Assembly: GCA_964251675.1 (NCBI GenBank)
Contig: CAXUKS010000009.1
Location: 62,001-126,000, forward strand
Direction of reading: 5' to 3'
DNA length: 64,000 nt
From: JANXMY01 sp964251675
GTDB taxonomy: Bacteria > Armatimonadota > Armatimonadia > Armatimonadales > Capsulimonadaceae
The position numbers were made by a program, and so were the translations under genes. Below are positions 31,523-40,832 of this stretch, one piece after another. Each line of letters opens with the position of its first letter. The first letter of the stretch is position 1. The notes under the pieces were generated by a model. That model saw only the letters and a list, made by a program, of their open reading frames with translations. It did not search any database and was not told the DNA's origin.

Positions 31523-33142
31523 ATGCGAAAACTACTGCTGCTCGCCGAAGTGGCCTGCGTCCTCTGCGGCTCCCTGCTGGCAGTTCTGCTCATCGGCCAA
31601 TGGCTGAACCTCTCGCACTTAACAGCGCGGGTGAGTGCCAATTCAACGACAGACTGTGCCAAAAATCTGCGTCTACTCAGCCAGGCGGTCAGTGCCTACA
31701 CGCAGGACTATGATGAAACCCTACCGCCGATGCAGAACGCGCAGGTCTTTCAGGCGGCGGTGCGCCCTTTTGCCGTCAGTGCTGCTGTGTTCTACTGCCC
31801 GGAAACGGGCCTGCCCTATACGCCCAATGCGGCTCTCAGCGGAAGGGCTTTGAACTCGCTTTCCGGCGATTATAATACGATAGAAGAGGCGCGGGATTCG
31901 CAGCCGCATGCCGATGGATTGTACACCGTTCTGCACTTGGATGGCACAGTGCAGCATGGCACCCAGATCGTTGGCGACCCAAACGATATTGTGGTTGGCC
32001 GTGCTAAGCAGCTTGGACTTGCCGTGCAGCAATACGCGCAGGACTCTGATGAAACTCTGCCGCCGATGCACACGCTGGAGGAGTTTCAAACCGCGCTTGC
32101 TCCCTATACACGCAGTCATGCAGTTTTTTATTCGCCCAATGGAAAACCATTCGTTCCCAATGCCGCGCTGAGCGGAGTCCGCCTGGTCTCTATTGACGAC
32201 CCATCCACCACTCTTCTGCTGATGGATCAGCCGCCGTATGTAGGGGGTGCGCCGACTTTGCTTTATGTGGACGGTCATGTCGAACACAAGACGCTGTTTT
32301 ATCAGCATATTCTCTGGACCAATACGAGCGGGCGGATGGCGCTGTGGACCTACAGCGACGGGACGGGGGCGTACACCAATCTTCAGTACGGCCCGTACCC
32401 TGGCTGGTCCGCCCGCGCCATTGCCGACGGAACCGACGGCAGCCCGCGCATCCTGTGGACCAACACCAATGGGCAGGCGACTGTCTGGACCGTCAACACC
32501 GCCACAGGAGGGGAAACGCAGTTCGACTACGGCCCCTATCCCGGCTGGTCGGCCAAATCCGTGGCGGTCGGCTCTGACAACGTGACGCACCTGCTGTGGG
32601 GAAATGTCAGCGGGGAAGCGGCGCTGTGGACCCTCGACAGCGCGGGCAGGATCAGCGACTCCCACGCCGGGCCGTACCCCGGCTGGTCGCCCACGGCCAT
32701 TGCAATCGGCCCGGACAATAAAGAGCGTCTGCTTTGGAACAGTACGAGTGGGCGGGCGGCTTTGTGGACGCTGCCTACGGCCAACACCTCCTCGTTCATC
32801 GACATAGAGTATGGCCCGTATGCGGGCTGGTCGGCCAAGTCGGTAGCGGTCGGCGCGGACAATGTGGCCCATCTGCAATGGGGCAATGTGAGCGGGGAGG
32901 TTGCCTTGTGGACGCTGGACAGTGTGGGAGCCATCAGCGACTCGCACGCGGGGCCGTATCCCGGCTGGTCGGGAACGGCAATCGCGTTCGGCTCGGACAA
33001 CCAGGAGCGCCTGCTTTGGAACAACATCAACGGCCAGGTGTCGCTGTGGATGCTTCCAACTGCCAGCACGTCTTCGTTCACCCAGCTTGATTATGGCCCG
33101 TACCCCGGCTGGTCGGCAGTCGGTGTCAGCGCGTCGCGCTGA
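31523..33142 (+). CDS. Membrane-anchored protein with two pseudopilin-type (H-X9-DG) modules and six PYPGW repeats
   Basis: From ATG 31523 the 539-residue protein starts with an N-terminal membrane segment (LLLLAEVACVLCGSLLAVLL). Two similar modules follow: LSQAVSAYTQDYDETLPPMQ ... FYCPETGLPYTPNAALSG ... VLHLDGTVQHG, and LAVQQYAQDSDETLPPMHTL ... FVPNAALSG ... LLYVDGHVEH. Both resemble H-X9-DG pseudopilin-type domains. Residues about 255-539 are six 43-48-residue repeats of the form LLWGNVSGEAALWTLDSAG ... GPYPGWSAKSVAVGSDN. Repeats 3-4 and 5-6 are closest, pointing to a recent two-unit duplication. Likely extracytoplasmic and possibly ligand-binding. Confidence 0.75.
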   Translation: MRKLLLLAEVACVLCGSLLAVLLIGQWLNLSHLTARVSANSTTDCAKNLRLLSQAVSAYTQDYDETLPPMQNAQVFQAAVRPFAVSAAVFYCPETGLPYTPNAALSGRALNSLSGDYNTIEEARDSQPHADGLYTVLHLDGTVQHGTQIVGDPNDIVVGRAKQLGLAVQQYAQDSDETLPPMHTLEEFQTALAPYTRSHAVFYSPNGKPFVPNAALSGVRLVSIDDPSTTLLLMDQPPYVGGAPTLLYVDGHVEHKTLFYQHILWTNTSGRMALWTYSDGTGAYTNLQYGPYPGWSARAIADGTDGSPRILWTNTNGQATVWTVNTATGGETQFDYGPYPGWSAKSVAVGSDNVTHLLWGNVSGEAALWTLDSAGRISDSHAGPYPGWSPTAIAIGPDNKERLLWNSTSGRAALWTLPTANTSSFIDIEYGPYAGWSAKSVAVGADNVAHLQWGNVSGEVALWTLDSVGAISDSHAGPYPGWSGTAIAFGSDNQERLLWNNINGQVSLWMLPTASTSSFTQLDYGPYPGWSAVGVSASR

Positions 33143-33145
33143 CGT

Positions 33146-33185
33146 AAAAAACAGCCCTCGCCCGGAAGGGCGAGGGCTGTTTTTT
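33146..33185. terminator. Bidirectional rho-independent terminator
   Basis: AAAAAACAGCCCTCGCCC, a GGAA loop and its full complement ending TTTTTT form an 18-bp stem with A and T tracts on the two sides. It serves the two convergent genes. Confidence 0.9.
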
Positions 33186-33188
33186 GTG

Positions 33189-33971
33189 TCACGCCTCGGT
33201 CACTTCCACACTCAGATATTTGGTTTCGCCATAGCCGTAGAACGTCGCCCAGGCGCAGTCGGCGGCGTCGCGGCCAACGGCGATCTGGACGAGGGCCGGG
33301 CGGGGCTGGCGCTCGGTGGCGTCGAACGAGACCCAGCGGCCATCTAAGTAGGCTTGGAAGTAGGCGTGGAAGTCCGGCGGGTCGAGGCCGAGGCAGTAGC
33401 CGGAGACATAGCGGGCGGGGATGTTCAGGGCGCGGCAGAAGGCAATGGCGAGGTGCGCGAAGTCCCGGCAGACGCCAATGCGCTGGGTCGCGGTGTCGTA
33501 GGCGGAGGTGCCCGCGTCGGATGTGCCGTACTGGTAGGTGATATGCGCGTTGATCCAGGAGCAGATGGTCTGCACCCGCGCAAAGCCAGGCGCGACTTCG
33601 CCGAACATATCCGTCGCCATTGCTACCAGGCGGTCAGACTGGCAGTAGCGGGAGGGCAGGGTGTACAGCAGCGTGTCGGTGGGCAGGTGCAGGGCATCGG
33701 CCTCGTAGGGCTTCAGGAGCGGAAAGCGCGTGTCCGGCAGAGTCACCGTGGCCGTGTACTCCAGGCGCACGTCACCCGCCGGCATCAAAAGCCGCCGGCA
33801 GGGGTTGCCGTAGAAGTCCGCGAACGGCTCGGCGGCGGCGAACGGGGTCAGTGTCAGCTTGGAAGCTTCGACGGTCTGCGCCCCGTCCAGAGGGGCCGCT
33901 TCCACTTGAAGCGTGGTCGGGGTTGGCGCGGGCAGAGCAAGGTCGGCGGCCACAGAAATAGACAGTCTCAT
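33189..33971 (-). CDS. Transglutaminase-like cysteine protease superfamily protein
   Basis: This 260-residue cytosolic protein has an N-terminal beta domain (about 1-115) and a transglutaminase-like core. Its catalytic triad is visible: Cys in QRIGVCRDFAHLAIAFCRAL (about 165), His in DPPDFHAYFQAYL, and Asp in RWVSFDATERQ. The family cleaves or cross-links peptide bonds and often acts with circularly permuted ATP-grasp or alpha-E proteins, none of which are adjacent here. Substrate unknown. Confidence 0.88.
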   Translation of the reverse strand: MRLSISVAADLALPAPTPTTLQVEAAPLDGAQTVEASKLTLTPFAAAEPFADFYGNPCRRLLMPAGDVRLEYTATVTLPDTRFPLLKPYEADALHLPTDTLLYTLPSRYCQSDRLVAMATDMFGEVAPGFARVQTICSWINAHITYQYGTSDAGTSAYDTATQRIGVCRDFAHLAIAFCRALNIPARYVSGYCLGLDPPDFHAYFQAYLDGRWVSFDATERQPRPALVQIAVGRDAADCAWATFYGYGETKYLSVEVTEA

Positions 33972-34142
33972 GCTGCTGATTGTACCCGGTCAAAGGCTCG
34001 GCGAAAAACTCGCACAAATGCGCGTGAAAATTTCATGTGCCTGCCCGTTAAAATCATCTTTTCCGTGTTACAATGAGTGGATGGCCCAAGAAGTACCCTC
34101 GGGCCTGCCACATATTCTTCTCTTCGTATTCAAGGAGTTTTC

Positions 34143-35663
34143 ATGCGTTTTTCTTCTTTGTCGCTGACGACAGCCTTTCTGGTCGGCGCCGCGCTGCCCG
34201 CCGCCGCCGCCACGCTCTCCGTTCCCTCAAAAGCCTATCCTACGATCCAGAAGGCCGTCAGCGCGGCCAAGCCCGGCGACACCGTGCTGGTGTCCGCCAA
34301 GCCCAAAGGCGGCGTCTACAACGAGGCCGTGACCATCACCACGCCCGGTATTATTTTGCAGGGCAGCAATAATCCTATTATTGACGGCACCGGCCTCGGC
34401 ATCACCGTCCCGCAGCCACCGCCGTTTCAGCCGCTCACCACCTACCCCAATGGCATTGAGATCCGCGCCGACCATGTGGCCGTGCGCGGCCTGACGGTGC
34501 AGAACACCGGCGGCTCTCCCTTCAGCACATCCAGCGGCATCAATGTGGGGTACACCACACCCAACGGCCAAACCAATGTGAGCTACAGCGACATTGAAAT
34601 CAGCAGCGTGACCGCCCGCAACAACTACACCGGCATCACCATCCAGGGCTACGCGGGCCTGAGCGGCTTTTACGGCGGTACGCCCGTCTCGCTGAAAGGC
34701 TACCGCCTGCTCGGCGATGTGGTCACCGGCAGCACCAATGACGGCGTAGACATCCTCGGGGCGTCAAGCGTACTTGTCAGCGGCAGCCGCTTTGCAAATA
34801 ACGGAAGCGCTGGGCTGGTAGTCGGCGGCAATATCTACGGCACGCCTATCACGGAAAACGCGCTGATTGCCGGCAACGTCTTCTCGGGCAATGATTATGA
34901 CGGGCTGGATGCTTACGGCGACGGCCTGACCGTCACCGCCAATGAAGCCGCCAGCAATGGGTATGCCGGGATCACCGTGACCACTCCCACCTACAACCCC
35001 GCTGTCAAGGACCCGTCATCTCCAAACCCGCCTGCCAGCGCCGTCGCGCTCAACATCATCCATGACAACGAGTACAATGGCCTTGTCATCAGTGGCACGC
35101 AGACGGTTTCGAGCAACCTGATCGCCAAAAACTTTGGCTACGGCCTGTACCTGAATGCCGCCGATTACTCCGCTGTGTCCTACAACCTGATTACCGGCAC
35201 CCAGCTTTCAGGCTACGACACAGACGACGGCACGGGGCTGTATGCCGAGGCGGGCTACAACTACTCCACCGGCGGCTACGGGGGCTATCTGACGCTCACC
35301 GGTAACGTCATCACCGGCAGCGCGGGCGACGGACTGTTTCTGTACCAGGCGACCAAATCTACCGTCTCGCGCAACACGGTCTCGGGCAATGCCGGTGTCG
35401 GCATTCATCTGGACGACACCCCAAGCCTCAGCCTCTACTTCTCCGCCTCCCTGAGCGCGGCGGATGTGCAGAACACCGTGACGCAAAACACCGCCCTCCA
35501 CAACGGGCTGTTTGATGCCCGCGACGATGCCAGCGCCCCGGATGACCTGACCTACCCGAACGGCGAAACCTCTTACGGCGATAACGGCTACTACGGTCCC
35601 TCGGTGAACATCTGGACCAAGAACACGTTCGGCACGACCGACCCGGTCGGCCTGAGCAAGTAA
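34143..35663 (+). CDS. Secreted right-handed beta-helix protein (NosD/pectate-lyase-like)
   Basis: This 506-residue protein has a signal peptide (MRFSSLSLTTAFLVGAALPA ending AAAA) and CAAGGAG upstream of the ATG. The mature part opens with YPTIQKAVSAAKPGDTVLVS, the standard entry to parallel beta-helix proteins. It then has recurrent turns such as NNGSAGLVVGG, NDYDGLDAYGDG and SNLIAKNFGYGLYL. It probably acts outside the cytoplasm on polysaccharide or as a structural surface protein. No catalytic residues can be assigned. Confidence 0.82.
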   Translation: MRFSSLSLTTAFLVGAALPAAAATLSVPSKAYPTIQKAVSAAKPGDTVLVSAKPKGGVYNEAVTITTPGIILQGSNNPIIDGTGLGITVPQPPPFQPLTTYPNGIEIRADHVAVRGLTVQNTGGSPFSTSSGINVGYTTPNGQTNVSYSDIEISSVTARNNYTGITIQGYAGLSGFYGGTPVSLKGYRLLGDVVTGSTNDGVDILGASSVLVSGSRFANNGSAGLVVGGNIYGTPITENALIAGNVFSGNDYDGLDAYGDGLTVTANEAASNGYAGITVTTPTYNPAVKDPSSPNPPASAVALNIIHDNEYNGLVISGTQTVSSNLIAKNFGYGLYLNAADYSAVSYNLITGTQLSGYDTDDGTGLYAEAGYNYSTGGYGGYLTLTGNVITGSAGDGLFLYQATKSTVSRNTVSGNAGVGIHLDDTPSLSLYFSASLSAADVQNTVTQNTALHNGLFDARDDASAPDDLTYPNGETSYGDNGYYGPSVNIWTKNTFGTTDPVGLSK

Positions 35664-35667
35664 GGTA

Positions 35668-35813
35668 AGACCCCTCCCGCTCGTTCCTCGCTCCCTCCCC
35701 TGTTAAGGGAGGGTTAGGATTAAGCCCCGGAAGGCGCGGGATCGATCTTCTCCGGTTCTTCTCATTGCCCTCCCCTAGCAGGGGAGGGAGCGAGGAACGA
35801 GCGGGAGGGGTCT
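35668..35813. repeat. Intergenic inverted-repeat element 4 (35-bp perfect arms)
   Basis: Arms 35668-35702 and 35779-35813 are perfectly complementary over 35 bases (begins AGACCCCTCCCGCTCGTTCC). The second arm carries the TAG stop codon of the next minus-strand gene. A CCTCCCCTG...CAGGGGAGG pairing extends inward. Confidence 0.9.
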
Positions 35814-36447
35814 ACCCAAACGTCTGCCGCAGCAGGTCATCCACCTGCTTGACCTGCGGAACGCCGTAAAAGCCAAACTGTGTCACGCGGGTGCGCGTCC
35901 GGCTGAAGCCGTTCGTGCTGTCCGTGTCCTGGTACGTTGAGAGGGTTGCCGCACGCGGAAAGATCAAATCCCCCGAGCCGTCGCCTGCCTCCGTCCGCGC
36001 CCGGTCCCCAAGCTGCACCGGCGACAGGGACCGCACCGTGACACTGCCGAAGACGCCCCCGGTCCACACAATCACGCGCTGGCTGGTGACCGCATACAGC
36101 GTCCGCTTCGCCCCCAGAGACAGCCACAGCGGCGACAGCAGCAGCCCCAGGCCCACCGCCACAAAAATCAGCCCGAACAGCGGAAACAGCAGAAACGGCG
36201 CGGCAAACGCGCCACTGCCCCCCGCTGACCGGGCCACCCCATTAAACAAAAACGCGAACCCGCCCGCCATCGCCGTCCAGAACAGCGCAAACGCCGTAAA
36301 GGGAATGCCAAACAGCATCGGCACAATCCCCTGCCGCGCCATCCGCCCCGGCGACGGCTGCCCCGCCCACAGCAGGGTCTCGCCCGGCGACAGCTCGCCG
36401 TCAATGCGCCTCTGCGCGTCCATCGGCAGTGTGGGACTGGATAACAT
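35812..36447 (-). CDS. Membrane protein with bacterial PH-like domain, hypothetical
   Basis: This 211-residue protein opens with SPGETLLWAGQPSPGRMARQ, the typical start of small YdbT-like membrane proteins (gE-xx-LWxGxP). Two hydrophobic segments follow (about 45-70 and 85-115). A soluble beta-rich part after that (LYAVTSQRVIVWTGGVFGSV, then FGFYGVPQVKQVDDLLRQTF) resembles a bacterial PH domain. Function unknown. The TAG stop is supplied by inverted-repeat element 4. It is 16 bases upstream of nadB's minus-strand stop side and may be separately transcribed. Confidence 0.65.
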   Translation of the reverse strand: MLSSPTLPMDAQRRIDGELSPGETLLWAGQPSPGRMARQGIVPMLFGIPFTAFALFWTAMAGGFAFLFNGVARSAGGSGAFAAPFLLFPLFGLIFVAVGLGLLLSPLWLSLGAKRTLYAVTSQRVIVWTGGVFGSVTVRSLSPVQLGDRARTEAGDGSGDLIFPRAATLSTYQDTDSTNGFSRTRTRVTQFGFYGVPQVKQVDDLLRQTFG

Positions 36448-36463
36448 GGCAGGGAGTCTTCCT

Positions 36464-38032
36464 TTAGCTCATCCGCGTCAGCGTGGTGTCATGGCGCTCG
36501 CTTTCCCGCGTTTCCGGGTAGTCGGTCGTGTAGTGCAGGCCGCGTGACTCTTTGCGCTTCTTGGCACAGGCGATGATGAGCTGCGCGACTTCAATCATGT
36601 TGCGAAGTTCCAGAACATCATCGGCCAGCACGCCGTCGTCAAAGAGGGGCCGGGCCTCATCGCGCAGAGCGGACACGGCGGCGGTGGCTTTGGCGAGGCG
36701 GCTATCCGAGCGGACGATGCCGACATACTTCTGCATGACGATCTGCAGGCGGTTTCGCAGAGCCGCGACCTGCTCGTGGTCCAGAGCACCTACCCGGCGG
36801 GCGATGTCGGGGTAGTCCGGCACGGACAGCGGGGCCGCGCCGAGGTCCGTGCGGGCCAGCGCATCGTCAGCAGCCCGCTTGCCAAAGACCAACGCTTCCA
36901 GCAGGGAGTTCGAGGCCAGGCGGTTCGCGCCGTGAACGCCCGTCGAAGCCGCCTCGCCGCAGGCATACAGGCCCGGCAAAGTGGTCCGCCCGTGCAGGTC
37001 GGTCACGACGCCGCCGCAGGAGTAGTGCGCGGCGGGGACGACGGGGATCCAATCGGTGGTCATATCAATGCCAAACGACAGGCAGCGGGCATAGATGGTC
37101 GGGAAATGCGCTTTGATCTCTTCGGGCGACAAGTGCGTCACATCTAAGTAAACGCACGCATCACCGGTCTTTTTGATCTCGCTGTCAATGGCCCGCGCCA
37201 CAATATCACGCGGGGCCAGGTCTTTGCGCTCGGCGTCGTACTCGCCCATGAACGCCGTGCCGTCTCGGCGCCGCAGGATGCCGCCTTCGCCCCGAACGGC
37301 TTCCGAGATCAGAAAGCTCTTGGCATCGGGGTGATAGAGCGACGTCGGGTGGAACTGGATAAACTCCATGTCGGCGACTTCCGCCCCGGCCCGCCACGCC
37401 ATCGCCACGCCGTCGCCGGTGGCAATCGGGGGGTTCGTGGTGAATTGGTACACCTGCCCGGCCCCGCCCGTCGCAAGAAGCGTAGACGGCGCGACATACG
37501 CCTGCACTTCCCCCGTGGCCTCATCCAGCACATACGCCCCGCAGCAGCGCCCGCCGTCCATGATCAAATCCACGGCAAAATGGTGTTCCAGCACCGTGAT
37601 ACTTGGGTGCTTTCGCGCCGCTTCCACGAGTGTCCGCTCCACTTCCTTGCCGGTTAAATCCGCCGTGTGGATAATCCGCCGCCGGGAGTGCCCGCCTTCG
37701 CGCCCCAGCGAGAGCGTCCCATCCGGGTCCCGGTTGAACTCCGCGCCGAACGTCATCAGCTCCCGGATTTGGTCCGGGCCTTCGTTGACCAGCACGCGCA
37801 CGGCGTCCTCGTGGCACAGCCCCGCCCCGGCAATCAGCGTGTCCTGGACGTGCAGCTCCGGGTCATCGTCCGCGCCCATGACCCCCGCGATGCCGCCCTG
37901 CGCCCAGTTGGTGTTGCTGTCCGTGCGGTCCTTTTTGGTGATCAGCGCCACGCGCCCCTGCTCGCACACCCGCAGCGCAAACGACAGTCCCGCGCTGCCG
38001 CTGCCCAGAACCAGATAGTCATACGTCTGCAT
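36464..38032 (-). CDS. nadB: L-aspartate oxidase
   Basis: The 522-residue flavoenzyme oxidises L-aspartate to iminoaspartate in de novo NAD synthesis. The start MQTYDYLVLGSGSAGLSFAL gives the FAD-binding GxGxxG. Further family motifs are SNTNWAQGGIAG, GREGGHSRRRIIHTADLTG (substrate arginine), FHPTSLY, LISEAVRGEGG, and HGANRLASNSLLEALVFGKR. A longer frame to 38152 adds 40 residues of no family character. I therefore use the ATG at 38032. No nadA or nadC is nearby in the window. Confidence 0.9.
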   Translation of the reverse strand: MQTYDYLVLGSGSAGLSFALRVCEQGRVALITKKDRTDSNTNWAQGGIAGVMGADDDPELHVQDTLIAGAGLCHEDAVRVLVNEGPDQIRELMTFGAEFNRDPDGTLSLGREGGHSRRRIIHTADLTGKEVERTLVEAARKHPSITVLEHHFAVDLIMDGGRCCGAYVLDEATGEVQAYVAPSTLLATGGAGQVYQFTTNPPIATGDGVAMAWRAGAEVADMEFIQFHPTSLYHPDAKSFLISEAVRGEGGILRRRDGTAFMGEYDAERKDLAPRDIVARAIDSEIKKTGDACVYLDVTHLSPEEIKAHFPTIYARCLSFGIDMTTDWIPVVPAAHYSCGGVVTDLHGRTTLPGLYACGEAASTGVHGANRLASNSLLEALVFGKRAADDALARTDLGAAPLSVPDYPDIARRVGALDHEQVAALRNRLQIVMQKYVGIVRSDSRLAKATAAVSALRDEARPLFDDGVLADDVLELRNMIEVAQLIIACAKKRKESRGLHYTTDYPETRESERHDTTLTRMS

Positions 38033-38142
38033 TGCTTCAAGTACCTGTTCTAAAGTGCCTGTCTCTAACTTGCCCGTCTCTACTTCGGTAACACGGAAGG
38101 CGCACAAAAAGTTGCCGCTGTTGCTTTTGTCAAAAGCTTGGG

Positions 38143-38751
38143 TCAAATCCAATACAAGCCGGGGCGATACGGCTGGGGGACGCGAGCAAGGCTATCGCTT
38201 AACCGCTGCCAGTGGTCCGGGCCAAATTCGTTGGCACTTAGCCGCCGCATTGCCTCGCGCACCATATCAGCGTCCCCTGTGAGACAGGCGATTGCCACCG
38301 GGGAGAAATCGTCCCAATGCGGGCTGTTCACCCTCTGTTCATACAGTGAAACCATTGGCAGGCGATCACCAATCTGTGGGGCTTTTCCCCACGCTCGCGC
38401 CAATGGCTGCGGCAGGATTTTGATGACGGGCCAGGTATCTCCAGCATTCTTGCTCATATCCGTACTGACGGCAACCAAGCATGGTTGAGTTGACACGACG
38501 ATGGCAGGATTGACGTCACCCTGAGCGCATTTCTGCCAAAAAGTATTTAATCTTGCTGCCGCTCCCAAGCCACTCAAAGCCGCTAGACCCCAGATGCCAC
38601 TACTGGCTCCAGACTTGAAAAATGCCAACGCCAGCAGGCCCATAAAAAACACCGCAGGCAGCACGGTGAAAGCGGCTTGACCCGGACAGCAGCGTACCCA
38701 GACGAAAAAGTTTGGCCGGAATTGCCCCGGTGTTGATGCACGACCCTTCAT
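38143..38751 (-). CDS. Hypothetical membrane protein, 202 aa
   Basis: Two hydrophobic segments (AAFTVLPAVFFMGLLALAFF about 25-45 and IWGLAALSGLGAA about 52-66) are followed by a soluble C-terminal part with DVNPAIVVSTQPCLVAVSTD. The second part resembles the DUF3239 style of membrane-anchored proteins, but I cannot confirm the family. It ends 110 bases upstream of nadB on the same strand and starts 3 bases after the YhcG-type nuclease stop, so it may be in that operon. Confidence 0.6.
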   Translation of the reverse strand: MKGRASTPGQFRPNFFVWVRCCPGQAAFTVLPAVFFMGLLALAFFKSGASSGIWGLAALSGLGAAARLNTFWQKCAQGDVNPAIVVSTQPCLVAVSTDMSKNAGDTWPVIKILPQPLARAWGKAPQIGDRLPMVSLYEQRVNSPHWDDFSPVAIACLTGDADMVREAMRRLSANEFGPDHWQRLSDSLARVPQPYRPGLYWI

Positions 38752-38754
38752 AGT

Positions 38755-39792
38755 TTACCTTTCGGAAGACTCTCCTGAGACCTCTTCCAAGAGCTTGGCA
38801 ATCTGCTCCGGCGTGGGCAACTGCCCTTCATATTCCGCAGGCAGGGCGGACACCATACGGTAGGAGCCGACCCCGATGGGCTTGTTGGACTCGCGCAGGG
38901 CGTACTCTACAATCGTTCGGTCTTTGGACTTGCACAGGATGATACCCAGCGAGGGGGCTTCGTCCGGCATCCGAACTTTGTCATCCAGCACGGCGAGATA
39001 AAACTGCATCTTGCCGACATATTCCGGCAGGAACGCCCCGATTTTCAGTTCCAGTGCCACCAGGCACTTCAAGCGGCGATGGTAAAGCAGCAGGTCAATA
39101 AAATACTCCTGGTCGCTGACTTGCAGCCGGTACTGACTGCCCACAAACGCGAACACGCCGCCCATCTGTTTTAAAAACGGCTCGACACGGGCTAGAATGG
39201 TCGTCTCTAGCTGCCGTTCGCTGAACTCGTCGCCCAGTTCCAGAAAGTCAAACAGGTATTCGTCTTTGATTGCTAGCGTCGCCAGTGCCCGGCTTTCAGC
39301 GGGCAGGGTTGTGGCAAAGTTGGTCTGACCGAGCAGCGTCTTTTCGTAAGTCTGGTTTTCGATTTGGTGGATCAAAACGTTCTTAGTCCACCCGTGCGCT
39401 TTGGTCATGCGAATGTAAAATTCGCGCTCCAAATCGTCTTTGCACTTCTCGAAAACAATGACGTTATGCGTCCATCCTATTTCTCGCACCATTGGTGCGA
39501 GTTTTTGACTACCACTGTAATTCTCATAAAAAAGCTTCATGCGCCACATATTCGCTGCTGAGAAGCCAGCGACGCCGGGGAACTCGCCGCGCACGTCTGC
39601 GGCCAATTTTTCGACCACCGAGTGGCCCCAGCTTTGGCCATGCTGCCGCTCCACGATCAGCTTGCCGATGTTCCAGTAGAGGTCAATCAGCTCTTTGTTG
39701 ACGGCTCGCAGGGCGTTATACTGCGCCGTGCGAATGCGGGTTTTGACTTCGCCGACCAGTGCGGCGTAATCGGTTGTTTCTAACTCGTCCAT
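38755..39792 (-). CDS. YhcG/DUF1016 PD-(D/E)xK-family nuclease-like protein
   Basis: This 345-residue protein (ATG 39792, AAGGAAA upstream) has the DUF1016 N-terminal domain: AVNKELIDLYWNIGKLIVER, then GVAGFSAANMWRMKLFYENY and REIGWTHNVIVFEKC. The C-terminal nuclease-like domain contains YFIDLLLYHRRLKCLVALEL followed by KIGAF, giving the D ... E-x-K arrangement. Family members are linked to mobile-element and defence contexts. The gene starts 22 bases after hemC ends on the same strand. Confidence 0.88.
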   Translation of the reverse strand: MDELETTDYAALVGEVKTRIRTAQYNALRAVNKELIDLYWNIGKLIVERQHGQSWGHSVVEKLAADVRGEFPGVAGFSAANMWRMKLFYENYSGSQKLAPMVREIGWTHNVIVFEKCKDDLEREFYIRMTKAHGWTKNVLIHQIENQTYEKTLLGQTNFATTLPAESRALATLAIKDEYLFDFLELGDEFSERQLETTILARVEPFLKQMGGVFAFVGSQYRLQVSDQEYFIDLLLYHRRLKCLVALELKIGAFLPEYVGKMQFYLAVLDDKVRMPDEAPSLGIILCKSKDRTIVEYALRESNKPIGVGSYRMVSALPAEYEGQLPTPEQIAKLLEEVSGESSER

Positions 39793-39814
39793 GACAGTTT
39801 CCTTGTGATGTGTG

Positions 39815-40723
39815 CTATTGACTTGCCAAAAGTCCCGCCGCACCCTGTGCCCGGAGGGCGTCCGCGAGATGTGCGCCGAGGTCGGCTGCCGGGTCTGCCG
39901 AGACGGCCTGCTGCCGGAGGATAGTCGTGCCGTCCGGGGCGGCGACCATGCCCGTGAGTGTCAGCGTGCCGCTGTCCAGCACTGCCAACGCGCCGACCGG
40001 CGTTTTGCAACTTCCGCCGATGTGCCGCAGGAAGGCCCGTTCGGCCTGGGTCGTGCGCTGCGCCGCCGGGTCTGTAAGGGCCTGTGCCAGCGCGTAGGCG
40101 GGGCTGTCCTGCCGGGTTTCAATCGCCAGCGCCCCCTGGCCGGGGTCGGGGGTGAACCAGTCGGGGTCTAAAATCTCGGCGATGTTTTCCTGCAAGCCGA
40201 GGCGGTTCAGGCCAGCGACGGCGAGGCAGATGGCGTCGTACTGGCCTTCGCGCCACTTGCGGAGGCGGGAGTCGATGTTGCCGCGTATCTCCAAGAGCAT
40301 CAAATCGGGGCGGCGGGAGAGCAGCAGGGCGCGGCGGCGAACGCTGCCTGTGCCGACCCGTGCGCCGGGCGGCAGGGCGTCGAGCGTCGCGCCAATCAGG
40401 GCGTCGCGGGGGTCTTCGCGGGCGGGCACAGCGGCGATGACGAGGCCCGTGGGCAGAGTGTGTTCCAAATCTTTCATGGAATGCACGGCGAGATCAATCT
40501 CGCCCGTGAGCAGCGCCGTCTCTAACTCTTTGGCGAAGATGCCCTTTTCGCCAAACGACGACAGCGGGATGTTGGCCGCCTGCGTGGCATCCCCGCGTGT
40601 GCCGATGATTTGAAGAGTGATGTCCAGATCAGGGTGAGCGAGGCGCAGGGTGTTGGCGACGCCGTGAGACTGCGCCAGCGCCAGCTTGGAGCCGCGTGTG
40701 CCGAGGGTGAGATGCTGTGGCAT
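39815..40723 (-). CDS. hemC: Porphobilinogen deaminase (hydroxymethylbilane synthase)
   Basis: This 302-residue cytosolic enzyme of heme biosynthesis polymerises four porphobilinogens. It begins MPQHLTLGTRGSKLALAQSH. It has LAVHSMKDLEHTLPTGL (substrate-binding Asp), the arginine-rich GTGSVRRRALLLSRRPDL and EIRGNIDSRLRKWREG, and the cofactor cysteine in IGGSCKTPVGA. Length is typical. No other hem gene lies in the window. Confidence 0.93.
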   Translation of the reverse strand: MPQHLTLGTRGSKLALAQSHGVANTLRLAHPDLDITLQIIGTRGDATQAANIPLSSFGEKGIFAKELETALLTGEIDLAVHSMKDLEHTLPTGLVIAAVPAREDPRDALIGATLDALPPGARVGTGSVRRRALLLSRRPDLMLLEIRGNIDSRLRKWREGQYDAICLAVAGLNRLGLQENIAEILDPDWFTPDPGQGALAIETRQDSPAYALAQALTDPAAQRTTQAERAFLRHIGGSCKTPVGALAVLDSGTLTLTGMVAAPDGTTILRQQAVSADPAADLGAHLADALRAQGAAGLLASQ

Positions 40724-40737
40724 GGTGGTTTCTAGGA

Positions 40738-40832
40738 AGTCCCCCCCGCCCCCAATTCTGGGGGAGCCAGAATTGGGCAAGAGGGGCCATCCCAACTTTC
40801 CGGTTCCCCCATTATTGGGGGCGAGGGGGTCC
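40738..40832. repeat. Intergenic inverted-repeat element 5
   Basis: Left half: CCCCCCCGCCCCCAATTCTG followed by GGGGGAGCC. Right half: GGTTCCCCCATTATTGGGGG followed by CGAGGGGGTCCT. Each half contains its own hairpin (CCCCCAATTCTGGGGG; CCCCCATTATTGGGGG) and the halves are roughly complementary. It ends at the stop codon of the bioY gene. Element 12 has the same AATAATGGGGG core. Confidence 0.8.

Noticed and set aside
38033..38152. N-terminal extension of nadB to a TTG at 38152
   Set aside because: The extra 40 residues have no family similarity, and the FAD-binding start aligns with the ATG at 38032.
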